This document shows positions 51,674-62,180 of a stretch of DNA of 64,000 nt, in pieces. How positions within the stretch are numbered: position 1 is the first letter of the stretch; the number at the start of each line of letters is the position of its first letter. The notes under the pieces were generated by a model. That model was not told where the DNA came from, searched no databases, and saw only the letters and a list, made by a program, of their open reading frames with translations. Both the position numbers and the translations under genes were made by a program. The stretch comes from Whitmania pigra (taxonomy: Eukaryota; Annelida; Clitellata; Hirudinida; Haemopidae): assembly GCA_021613335.1 (NCBI GenBank), contig JAJTWR010000005.1, positions 852,501 to 916,500 on the forward strand, written 5' to 3'.

Positions 51674-54366
51674 ATGTCGGATACTTGGGATGAGATTCAG
51701 GCCATTAAAAACAAACAAATAAGTTTGAAGGAGAGAATAGCCGCTAAGAAAAGGCAAATAGCTGAACTTAGTTCGTCTGCCGTTTCGCTAGAAGCGTCTG
51801 TCAATTCGGCGAGCGAATTACCAGTCGCATCACCGAGCACAGCGGAAAGAGTCGTCGGAACCATCTCGTCAGCGGCATCGTCGCCATTGTGTTCAGGGTC
51901 AATACCCCAAAATGACGATCAAACACTACCTTCAACTCCCAATAGTACACACAAACTTAAACCCGAACAGTTGCTCAAAGCAGAAACCCTGAAAGAAGTG
52001 GAGAAACTAGTTTTGACGGAGATCATCGATATATCTCTGAATTTGCCTGTGGATGTGAAATCGCTTCATCAGTCATTGAAGAGAAATGCAAGTCTACACA
52101 TTTTTTAATTATGCAAAGCAATAGCAATTTTCTATGACAAATTTTCTAAAAATATGTCTGAATTTTGAAGTAATATTATTTATACAATTAACAAATAATG
52201 CACTGCATTTTGCATTGAACACATATTTTAAATATTTCCTAGAATTGTCTTAGGAAAAGTTATTTTCAACCTATTTTCTCAATCCAAACAGGTGCCAGAT
52301 GTCGAAATACCATTGTCGAGCGTAGAAAATTTAATTCAAAAGTACAACGTACAGAGTTTGATAACGATAAATACAGACGATGAACTTCGTGGAACCGTCG
52401 TGGAAACAGTTGATCACAAGAAGTTGACCGCTTTGTACGAGCTGGAGTTCAAAGTCCTGGAAAGCGAAGGATCTTCAAAGGAATGCATGAAAAAAAATTT
52501 AAAAAGAAAATTAGAAGAAAAAGAGGAGACGGATAGCAGCAAAAACAGCAAAGCTAATAAGAAGGTCTTTTGCAATTTCTTTATTTTTGTTTTGGTATTT
52601 TTATGTCAATCCAATTTTGCAGTTGGTTAGCAATAATGATAATAATAGATGTTACATTAGATATTACAAAGTGCATTAAAATATATTTCAAATTGACTTT
52701 GTTGCTCTTTTTTTTAAACTTTTAGCTCACTTCTAATAGATGCAACACTACAAATAATCTTTTTATTCCAACAAAAACACCTCTCCTAGAATTGCAGGCT
52801 GACAATCATATCGAAAGACTTCTCCACAAATCTAGTTTAGAAATTTCCGACATCCTAATCGATTATTTGGGTGGTTCGTGATGACCACAACCTAATTTCA
52901 TATCTGAGAGTCAAACTTTAAAACTTCATTTGTTTATGAATAAGCTTAATAAGTTACATAGTGGTTATTACTATCACTTTCATCACGTAATCGCCGTCGT
53001 CATTCTACTCTCAGATGGATTCTTCCAAGAGCGACCAATTCATCGAGAGTCTCCTGTCCAGTCAATCGGCCAAAGAGAGGGAGAACAAAAAACTGACGGA
53101 AGACATTCTGCAGTTGCTCAGTCGTCCGACCACCAAAGAGCGTCTGCTCACGGAGAGGTTCAGGTCTCAGGGGGGCAGACAGGTCCGAGAGTTTTGCAGC
53201 TCCGGCACGAGGGAAGAATGCCAGAAGAACTCCGGCCAGACGTGCGTGAAACTCCACTTCAAAAAGATCATTCACAAGCACACGGACGAATCCCTCGGCG
53301 ATTGTTCCTTCCTCAACACCTGCTTTCACATGGACACCTGCAAGTACGTTCACTACCAGATCGATTACTCTGACGGAAACGATTCCTCGAACTCCAAATT
53401 CGCTCTGGCCTTGACCCAACGCCAGTCGCTCGTTCCTACCACCAATCGGTTGTGGTCGGACATGTCGGGAGCCTCGAAGTTCGACGACTCCTCTAGGACC
53501 CTCTATCCTCCTCAGTGGATCCAGTGCGACTTGCGACACTTCGACATGTCCGTCTTGGGGAAGTTTGCCGTCGTGATGGCAGATCCCCCCTGGGATATCC
53601 ACATGGAACTGCCTTACGGAACCATGTCCGACGACGAAATGAGGAAGCTTAACGTTCCCGTACTCCAGGATGACGGTTACATCTTCCTTTGGGTGACAGG
53701 AAGGGCCATGGAGTTGGGCAGAGAATGTTTGACTCTTTGGGGATACGAGAGAGTGGATGAATTGATTTGGGTGAAGACCAATCAACTCCAAAGGATCATC
53801 AGAACGGGTCGAACGGGACATTGGCTAAACCACGGAAAGGTTTTTAAAGTTGTTCCTTTATGAATAGACTTATGGAAGTTGCATGGTTATGAACACTAGC
53901 AGTAACATGTGATTTGATGAGATCAAACGGCACAGGCCAATTAGTATTAATGCAAAGCTTCAACATTTTAGGGCTCCCTCTATTAAATTAGATCTGATCA
54001 TATCAGAAAATTACTGCATTTGTGAACATAAAACTAATTAAAGAGCTTCGTTCAATCTCTTGCACACTTATCCAGGAGCACTGCCTTGTTGGAGCAAAGG
54101 GCAATTTAAAAGGCGTCAACAGGGGGCTCGACTGCGACGTCATCGTGTCGGAAGTCAGGGCCACGAGCCACAAACCGGACGAGATCTACGGAATCATCGA
54201 GAGACTCTCGCCCGGCATGAGAAAAATCGAGCTCTTCGGTCGGCCGCACAACATCCAGCCGAACTGGGTCACCCTCGGCAATCAGGTCGACGGGGTGAAA
54301 CTAATGGATCCCGAGGTGGTCAGGGCTTTCAGGGCTCGCTATCCCGAGGGCCTCCCGATGAAATAA
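51674..54366 (+). CDS. METTL3: METTL3: catalytic subunit of the mRNA m6A methyltransferase
   Basis: METTL3 with METTL14 and WTAP methylates adenosine N6 in nuclear RNA. Four exons join in frame to 600 aa (human 580): 51674-52087, 52292-52564, 53015-53839, 54076-54366. The N-terminus MSDTWDEIQAIK matches the conserved METTL3 leader region. Residues about 255-345 carry the two CCCH fingers (CSFLNTCFHMDTCKYVH). The MT-A70 domain has ADPPWDIHMELPYGTM, NQLQRIIRTGRTGHWLNHGK, SHKPDEIYG, ELFGRPHN and TLGNQ, all intact. The first intron needs a GC donor (AAT|GCAAGT) to keep frame. The stop codon lies inside an AATAAA (54362-54367). It follows its divergent paralogue by 149 bp. Confidence 0.95.
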
Positions 54367-54874
54367 ATTATCGTTTATATAAAATTAAAATTATATTTTC
54401 TGGACTTTTCTAATATTTCCGATGAACTAACACGCATCCATGCAATACAGGCGTTGTTGGCAGCACGTCATTTGGACAAGTTTGATGGTCTGGGGTGTGA
54501 CTTATGTCACCTATGCTGACAGGCACACCATTCTAACAGGGCGTCTGTCACTTTTCGTACCATTCGTCGTACTATTAATAGATTTTTATTCAAATACGTC
54601 CTTGTTTATGAACAAAACGGGCAAGAATAGATCTTGGAAACATGCGACCATTATTATTACATTGTGCACTAATCGACCGTACGTGAGATTAAATATTTTT
54701 AATGTTTTACAAATTTTTGCTCGGTTTTTTTTTTCTCTACGAATTATTCGATTCTAAAGATGGATGTCTTTCTGTGGTTTCTATTTTTATCCTTTGCCCT
54801 TTCTCGGCACCGGTCGTCCAATGGGATCGTCGGAGGTGATTACCCAAAGGGCATCAGGCTTTGTTTGACCTTTA
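54367..54874. other. Short gap between convergent genes
   Basis: Holds the 3' UTRs of METTL3 (plus) and the ZNF474-like gene (minus). Plus-strand ORFs at 54440-54757 and 54760-55125 have no conserved features, and the second overlaps the antisense ZNF474 exon. Confidence 0.5.
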
Positions 54875-57406
54875 TTATACTTCCTTTTTCAGGTCCAAGA
54901 TCTCTTCGCTATTCTCCCACATCGACTTCATCTGCCAGTTCTCGATCTTCGTTATTAAGTCTTCCTCTACGTTTATGTCGGGCAGGTTTAGCTTCTGTTT
55001 CGATCGGGGACGTTTTTCTTCATCCACCGGCTGGGCGACCCGGGTGGACTGACCCGAACCGATCGTCTTCGGGGGCTCGGGGAAGACCTTTACTTGGAGC
55101 TCCCACGGTTCTGATTTGTGTTTGAGCGGCTTGAGTTTATTGGCGTGGTGCCTTTTCGTCCTCGAAATCGTTGCACAAGCCAGCCTCTTCCTGGATTTTG
55201 AGGTTTCTGGAGCCAAGACCTTGAGTCTGGTTATTAGGGACAAGAGAGGGGATCTCGACAGGCTGAACCTGTGCGCGACTTCTGTTCTACGCTTTAGTTT
55301 CTTTAACTGTTCTCTTCTCGCCATGTCCAAGTACGGTTTCTTGGTCTAAGTGGTTTAATAATTATTTTGAAATTTAATGGTGCAATTTGGACATCTAATA
55401 GCAAAACTTACTTTATGTTAAGCGAGCATCCTCTTTTTGTTTGTAGTTGTCATTGTTTTGTAGAATATATTTTTGTAGTATATAATTCATTCATCAGTGC
55501 ATTTATTCTAGAAATAAAGTCGCCATAGCAACCCTACCGGTATTATAAACAACACACATAATAATCCTAATAATATCGTTTCGTTTGAAACCCTCATAAT
55601 CCAAAGGGAAATAATGGCTAATACCGAGCTCGATACCTTCTTGCATATGGCTTCGTGGCTGTCGATCTTGAAGGGCGAGAATCTTTTTTGGCAGAATTTA
55701 CAGCAAGGACGATTGTCGAGGTACATTTGCCAATGAATTTCCTGCCTCTGTTTTCTTGGGTGTCAAATACGGACAACTTTAGACTAATTTATGTGAAGTG
55801 CGTTTTACAACGACCACAATGAACATGATTCGTTATTTATAAGGATGCAAAATGCAATGCTAGGCGTAGAATCGTTGTGGTTATTATTATTGCAGAATGT
55901 TTACAAACCGTTATTGTTAATTGTCCAGATAACCGTTGTTAATTCTAATTCAATTAAATTCGTTAAGTTTAAATCAGATCCAATCGATGTCTCACGTGGT
56001 CATATCGCCCATAGACTCCAACTTTTCTTGGAACTTTTTGGGGAGCGGCTTCCTGTTTGAATGCGGTCGCCTGTTGTTGATGTGATGCCATTTTTTGAGA
56101 CACTCCCTCTCATGGAAAGGCAAAGAGGCCCTGCCATACTGATGACCACAGATGTAACAGAAAAGGATATCAGGTATCTTACTCCTTGTTCGTCTTTTTA
56201 GCCTGTCGTCAGTGGAAATAATGGGGATAATTTTTTTTTTTTAATTACGGAAATGCCACTTTACTATTGTAATTGCATTTATTAAATAATTGCCGTTTTA
56301 TTTAAGTGGCGCCGTGACCGAAGTGGTAAATGCACTTTTAGTTCCTTCACTAAGTCTGACTGGTTAAATATTATGTTGCATTAATCCATTAGTTATTTTG
56401 TATAATATTAATTTATGGCTACATGTCGAGAAAATCTAAGCAGTTACATGCAATAAATAAAAAGCTCAATTACTAATAGATTCCATAACATTTAATTACC
56501 GAATAAACTAATGACCGCTGATTAAGGCTACACATAATCATTAATTAACACGTTGATGTCACAACTGATAGGCTACATAATAATTAAAATAAATGAGGAT
56601 TAATTAAAAAAATACGAATAAATTATGAATGTGATATTACTTAACCGACTTTCGACCTCGACATCTGCACGCCCTTGATAAACTTTGAAACCTCAGGGTC
56701 TTTTCCATGCAACTGAAATGACAAACAATGCTGCAAAAATCCAGGCGTAATGATGTCTGCTATGGCATAAATAATAATTGTTAGTATTATTATTATTATT
56801 ATAAGAATGCTACAATAATGAGGTGTTATTAGTAAACAAATGTACATAATAAATATTAATAGACTATTAAAGTCCTATTGTTAGTGGCCAATCAAATGAT
56901 ACTGACGGAACGCCATCAGAACAAGACAACAGTTTCCCAGCTGGGACTCTTTTGGAGAGGAATTCGTCGATGTCCCAGTTGAGCTTATTACAAATCTTAA
57001 TTTCTCCGCCTTTATTCGTCATGTTGAGTTCCTCCAAAGATTCTGAGTGGTACGGATGCAGCATGTCATCGCTCAAATGTTTAGTTTTAATGAATACTTT
57101 GTCATCAAAACGATTCGTATTGAAAGCCTGGGTTTGGGCGGGACACATTTCTGAATCTTTCATGAAAGCCTTGATTGATTTTTTTAAATTAAAAGCTTGA
57201 GACCAATCGGTATTTCGGGACTTATCATTTTTCTCGTGCCCGACAAGATGAAGGCAGTTAGGAAACGATCCTTTTAAGCCTTTTAAGTTGTTGTTGGACG
57301 TGGGTTTGGTTCGTGAAATGATGACCAGGGAGTTGCATTTGCTCAACATTTTTTCCAGAGATCCCCTTTCTCCAGCGTAGGAATCGTTAAAAGTTATTTC
57401 GCTCAT
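54875..57406 (-). CDS. ZNF474: ZNF474-like C2HC zinc finger protein
   Basis: ZNF474 relatives are testis- or cilia-linked proteins with two C2HC fingers; the biochemical role is unknown. Five exons join in frame to 442 aa: 57406-56903, 56712-56650, 56177-55996, 55745-55637, 55345-54875. The first finger reads CYICGHQYGRASLPFHEREC followed by LKKWH (about residues 195-220), a close match to the ZNF474 pattern. The second reads CKFCQKRFSPFKIDSHEAIC (about 265-285). The first 190 residues are low-similarity and probably disordered. The last 157 are basic and end at a stop embedded in AATAAA on the minus strand (complement of 54871-54876). The donor of exon 2 (AAA|GTCGGT) is weak, so that junction is the least certain. 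Confidence 0.85.
56300..56375 (+). mobile_element. Possible tRNA-like SINE head
   Basis: The phrase 'ggcgccgtgaccgaagtggt' resembles the A-box half of a tRNA-derived SINE. No B box follows. It lies in an intron of the ZNF474-like gene. Confidence 0.3.
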
Positions 57407-58269
57407 TGCTGCCGTAATTCAGTTCACTTGAAAATCGAATCGAATTTTACCTATAATTGCACATTTTAAAATGTTATTCAAAAATATTAAAGTTCAAATA
57501 TTGGCTTTAAATGTATTTATTTTGACGAAATGTTGAAGATGTTAAGTTTCGCTATTATTTCCGTTGTTATAGTGACGATATGGAATACAAAAAGGTCAAT
57601 ACAAACATGAAAATGATTTCTGTTATTAAAAAAGAAAATAATTATTTGATAATTTTGACTAAACTAAAATGCTTTTTGTTATTTTATACAACATTGTAGA
57701 TGTATTTTGTTGAATAACCAATCGATCAACACACAAAATTATCTATTATTACAAAAGCATCTAATGCAATCTAAATACAGTTAGAAAATGATACTTTTAC
57801 CACGTTTAGACCTAGTTTTAATAAATTAATCTCATGCATAAACCTGCAACCACAGAGTGAATAGAAATTACATTAATTTATTTTTGTCTGTTGAGAAACA
57901 AATAAGATTTCATTTTTATTACATTTTAAATTGAAACCTTGAATGGAACTTTTGCAAACGAGATGATCTTTTCGAAATTATTTTAGAACACGTTAATGAA
58001 AATTAATGTTTAATAAGCAAATTCAGATGAAATGAATATGAACCTCATCCAACAAAGAATAATGAATCATTTCGAACCAGATCCGAAATGTATGTGGTTT
58101 GTGTATATGTTATCGTAAAATCGTGGGGATTTAAGAGTCGGGGGTTCGCGTTCTGCTAACATTTCATCCGTTTAATGCAACTGCTCCCTTATACGATGCT
58201 AGGGTTCGTTTAACTTGTCTGATAACTTTGTTTTGCTTTATTTTAATATAATTAAATTTTTAACTTAAG
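57407..58269. promoter_or_regulatory. Region between divergent ZNF474-like and RASSF genes
   Basis: The two genes point away from each other across 863 bp. The first RASSF exon, with its start codon, was not found here with confidence but must lie here or upstream. No TATA box or repeat stands out. Confidence 0.35.
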
Positions 58270-60629
58270 ACCTGATTTCCAAAGAAAGCTAGAAACTTAC
58301 AATGAATATTTCCAAGATAAACCGAAATTGCAAATAATCTTGAACGAGGTAAGCTGTTTTATTTTGTTTAATTACCCTTGATTTATGTTCTGGCCTGGGT
58401 CATAATTTTAATGCAAAATTTAGACAAATTACAAAAAAGAGGATGAAGTATATACAGGAAATTTGAAAGTTTATTGGGGCATCATCCAGCCTATTCGATT
58501 AAAACTGAAAGATGATAACTTGTCGAAAGACACTTTCAATAGGCACAGTTACAGCTGCACAGATTCCAATCAGGCAATTTCTTAAATTTGTTTTTTTCTT
58601 TCTTTTATTGAAAACAATGCTCCAATCAATTAATCGCAATATACAATGTGTCCTTGAGAAGTTTAAGTGCTAGAAAACGTTTAACAGTTTAAGGCTGATA
58701 GTGGTGTTACTGTATGCAAATTTCCCAAGTTTCCATTGCCCTATAAATTTCTTAAATTGAACATTAACAATGTGCACCCAGGAAAGCCAATTGGATTATT
58801 TCATGAACCTTTCAAAAAGCTCTACCAGTGAAGAATCGATAGGGTCTCCCGTGGACTCTCCCGGTCCGGGTGGGAGACCCCCTAGCCTGTCCAGTCAGGT
58901 GGCTCGATCTCAGAGCAGTGTCGTCATGAGGCCCAATAGGAGGAGGCCAAAGAAACGACTGTCCATCATTAATGGACACTTATTTAGTGCTGAGGTTGTC
59001 ATTTGTTAGCATTTCTTATGTTAATGTTATATGTGCATGTTGTTAATGCATGTAATATTAGTATTACTTGATCAATGTAATTATTAATATTAGTTAAATA
59101 AACTTATGTTGCCAGTTAATATTAACTGTTTGCTTATTATTAACTATTATTAATGGTTAACTATTTATTGATGAAATAAAATGATAATATTATGTAAATA
59201 CCATAATAACATTAAATAATCAATGTTAAAACATAAGATAAATAATATTAATTACTTACTAATTACATTACATTGTTAAATATTAAACGGCAGACGAGCA
59301 TGTTCACCCCGATGCATGGCTCTCTCATGAATGTCAACATCACGACACTCGATTCGACGTCGAATGTCATCAGAACCATTCTCAACAAGTTTAAGGTTGA
59401 CAACTCGCCCAATGAATTCTGCCTCTGTGCCATCAAGGCCAGCGGAGGTTCGTGCCCTGGAGTCATCGTTATCATGATCATTGTCATTATCATTGTCATC
59501 TTATATCATGATCAATATCATGATGATTGTCATCATAATTATCATTTTGATCAGCCATTGACATCTAATTTGTATAGAGTTAATTCGATGTTAAATGAAG
59601 TACATTTATTATTAATAAAAATAATTAATAAATAATAATAATGATAATAATAAATATGCTGTTGTTGTTGCTGTAGAGACTCGGATACTTGGAGATAACG
59701 TCGTTCCTCTGATCGAGAGGATTCGGTACGGACCACTGGAGGATGATGTTAAGTTCTTCTTGGTGGAAAAGTACAGGGTTGTGAATATTAATGAAGAGGT
59801 GGGTAGATGGATGTATGGATGAGTGGGTGGATAGATGGTTGGTTTGATTGACAGATAGACAGAATCTTGTCAGATAATGCACGGCATGCAGGTTAGCCGA
59901 ACTGCGTACGTCAGTAATGGCAATGGTCGTGTTCGAAACCCAGCCTGCACTGCTGCCATCACCCTTGGGAAGGAGCGCTATATAAATGGTCAGAAGAAGC
60001 TCCTCTGACGCTATGCATATGGCGCTATATAAATGAAGTTACAATTACATTGATGATGACATAATCTTCCGTATGGATATATTTATGATTCAGTTTACCA
60101 CCACCACATTTTATATCTACATTTTATTATTTTGTTGCAGTACATCTATCAGGAAATTATTAATTACATTATTAACGAAGTTTTCGCAAAATTATCACCA
60201 GGTGGCGAGCTTTGTGAACCTCCCCGATGCTGTTCTCGAGGCATTCCTTCTCAAGTATTCGAACGACGAAAAGTTGGAATTGGAGATGATCAAGGAAAGG
60301 TTGGTCGATCTTTCGGTCTGTGACTTAGAAATTAAATCTGCCTTGCCAAAATGATCACGACTGGTTCGACGAGGATCGAAATTTTGCCATGATGCGTTTT
60401 TGTTTCCGCTTCCCTGAAGATGCATGCAGCGACATCCACTTGGATGATATTACGATTGGCGAATATTTGTGTTTTGCGTGTTACCGACGATTTGAATTCG
60501 AATTTAAACAATTGATGGTTATGTTATTTTAATTTCAAATTATTTACTCCTTGCCTGCACCGTTTTAGGTACAACCTGTACAGGGAGAAACTGATAGAAC
60601 TACTCGGAGATATGGCGGATGGAAAATAA
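58270..60629 (+). CDS. RASSF2: RASSF2/4/6-like Ras-association and SARAH domain protein (5' end not located)
   Basis: Classical RASSF proteins bind Ras-type GTPases through an RA domain and Hippo kinases (MST) through a C-terminal SARAH helix. Seven exons join in frame to 292 aa plus a missing start: 58270-58348, 58424-58573, 58782-58994, 59294-59447, 59677-59798, 60202-60299, 60569-60629. The N-terminal block YTGNLKVYWGIIQPIRLKL matches the RASSF2 region before the RA domain. TSMFTPMHGSLMNVNITTLD opens the RA domain, and PLEDDVKFFLVEKY closes it. NLPDAVLEAFLLKY to the stop is the SARAH helix. The second exon ends at a GC donor (CAG|GCAATT). The first exon needs two bases from an upstream exon, so the true start is not known. 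AATAAA occurs at 60854-60859. Confidence 0.88.
59885..60050 (+). mobile_element. tRNA-derived SINE, best preserved copy
   Basis: Located in a RASSF intron. A box TAGCCGAACTG (59894-59904) and B box GTTCGAAACC (59931-59940) have the usual spacing of an RNA polymerase III promoter. Then follow 'tgctgccatcac', two copies of GCGCTATATAAAT (about 59974 and 60022) and 'ctatgcatatgg'. A truncated tail 'gaagttacaattacatt' ends it. It is the reference for the other fragments in this window. Confidence 0.7.
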
Positions 60630-60853
60630 ACGGAAAGATTATGAAGTTCAAGTTAATGTTTCGACAAATTAATTATAAAATTATCAGTCTTGGTTCAGAG
60701 AAGATCGAGCAGTTTCAATTGAGCTCTGAAAATTATTTTGCAATCAAATGGAGTCAACGTTTTCAACGTGTCTGTTGAATTTATGTCACGAAATTATTTT
60801 TATAGCTCTGATTATTCAACATCGACGTGGCATTCGGGATGCTAAGTTTGAAA

Positions 60854-60859
60854 AATAAA
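60854..60859 (+). terminator. RASSF poly(A) signal
   Basis: AATAAA 225 bp downstream of the RASSF stop codon. Another hexamer overlaps the stop itself (60625-60630) and seems too early unless the 3' UTR is very short. Confidence 0.4.
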
Positions 60860-61407
60860 AGCAACGCTACGAATTGCACGGTGTGATTTCTGGTGTGCTT
60901 TTGTCGATGTTTTGTTTGCAACATTATTTTAAAAAGTACATTTGCAGTGCTGCATCTTTTAAAAATCAAACGAAAGTATTTTTAAACCTTATTTTTTTAC
61001 GTTAGCCTGTTTATCGTCACTGTCATGATTGATGTGATTGTCATGATTGGTCGCTTACAAATTATTAGTCCGATTTTAATATTTCATGACATTAGTTTTT
61101 GATATCTCAGTTGTTCAGTTCGTAATGAATAACTTCGACGTCAGCTGATTGCTCCCATTTTTACAATTTGCGCGGAGACCTGACGGTTTCCTTTGTTTAT
61201 CTGCAATTTGGATTTTCCATTTTCTATTTTTAACTTCCTCACTATGGTATTTGTGGATGGACATGTTTGTGGCACATCAGTTGGAATTTAGTCAGGTACT
61301 TTAGGGTGCTTCTTATAATACCTTGTTTTGACCATTTTTAGGGATACAAATTGTTAAATGTGTATTTATTAAATTCGAATTGATATTACTGCTTTGAGGT
61401 AACAATG

Positions 61408-61455
61408 TTATCATCATCATCATCATCATCGTCGTCGTCGTCGTCGTCGTCGTCG

Positions 61456-61486
<31 letters not shown>

Positions 61487-61510
61487 TACCGCCATCATCA
61501 TTATCATTAT
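61408..61510. repeat. Compound (ATC)n(GTC)n(ATC)n microsatellite
   Basis: A pure GTC/CGT block is flanked on both sides by ATC blocks. The rest of 60860-62180 is AT-rich intergenic DNA with no gene seen. Confidence 0.95.
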
Positions 61511-62180
61511 ATATTAGTATTTTTCTTGTTAACCTTTAATTGAAACAAATCATCTCATTTTCGTAGAATTGCCAAAACTATTAACAGTATCTATTCGACT
61601 TGTATTATATTTGTATTTATTTTTTTGTGCACTGAGATCGATTTAGCATTCATTATTATTTGTTAAACTGATAAACAGAAAGAGTAATGTCTCACGACGG
61701 TTGCACGATATGTTCTTTTACAAATGTCATTAAGTTTAACATTAAATTTTCATTCGTTATGTTGTTGGATAAGTTCTCCACAAGTAACTTGAAAAAATAG
61801 CCAGTGACATTTCCCGATTATAAAAATGTGAATGAAGTTCATTGATGTAGCGCGATAAGGCACTCTAAAAATGGACTACATACAAGTCTAAATACTACAG
61901 TCGCTAGTCGATAGATCCAGGCGACATTGTAGGTCAGTGAACATTTAATTTGTAAAAAACTAATTAATTTTTAATTATTTTTTTCTTATATTCAGACTCT
62001 TTTTTTTATACGTAGGACAGTAGCGGTACTCGATAAATCCATCAGAAAATAGTGTGCTTGCTTTAAATTGTTGCTAAATCCTCAGACAAGACAAACTGAC
62101 ATTCAAGTGCAAATTACCAAAGCAATTGGAAAAAATACCCAAATCCTTGATAATCCCTTAGCACCAAATTTTGAACCGGA

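Noticed and set aside
52930..53373. Plus-strand ORF overlapping the METTL3 exon in another frame
   Set aside because: Its frame is not conserved, and the ATGGATTC frame gives the METTL3 protein.
53000..53821. Minus-strand ORF of 273 codons
   Set aside because: It is the antisense of the main METTL3 exon; the plus-strand frame carries the DPPW and zinc finger motifs.
54440..55125. Two plus-strand ORFs after METTL3
   Set aside because: No conserved motif, and the second lies antisense to the ZNF474-like C-terminal exon.
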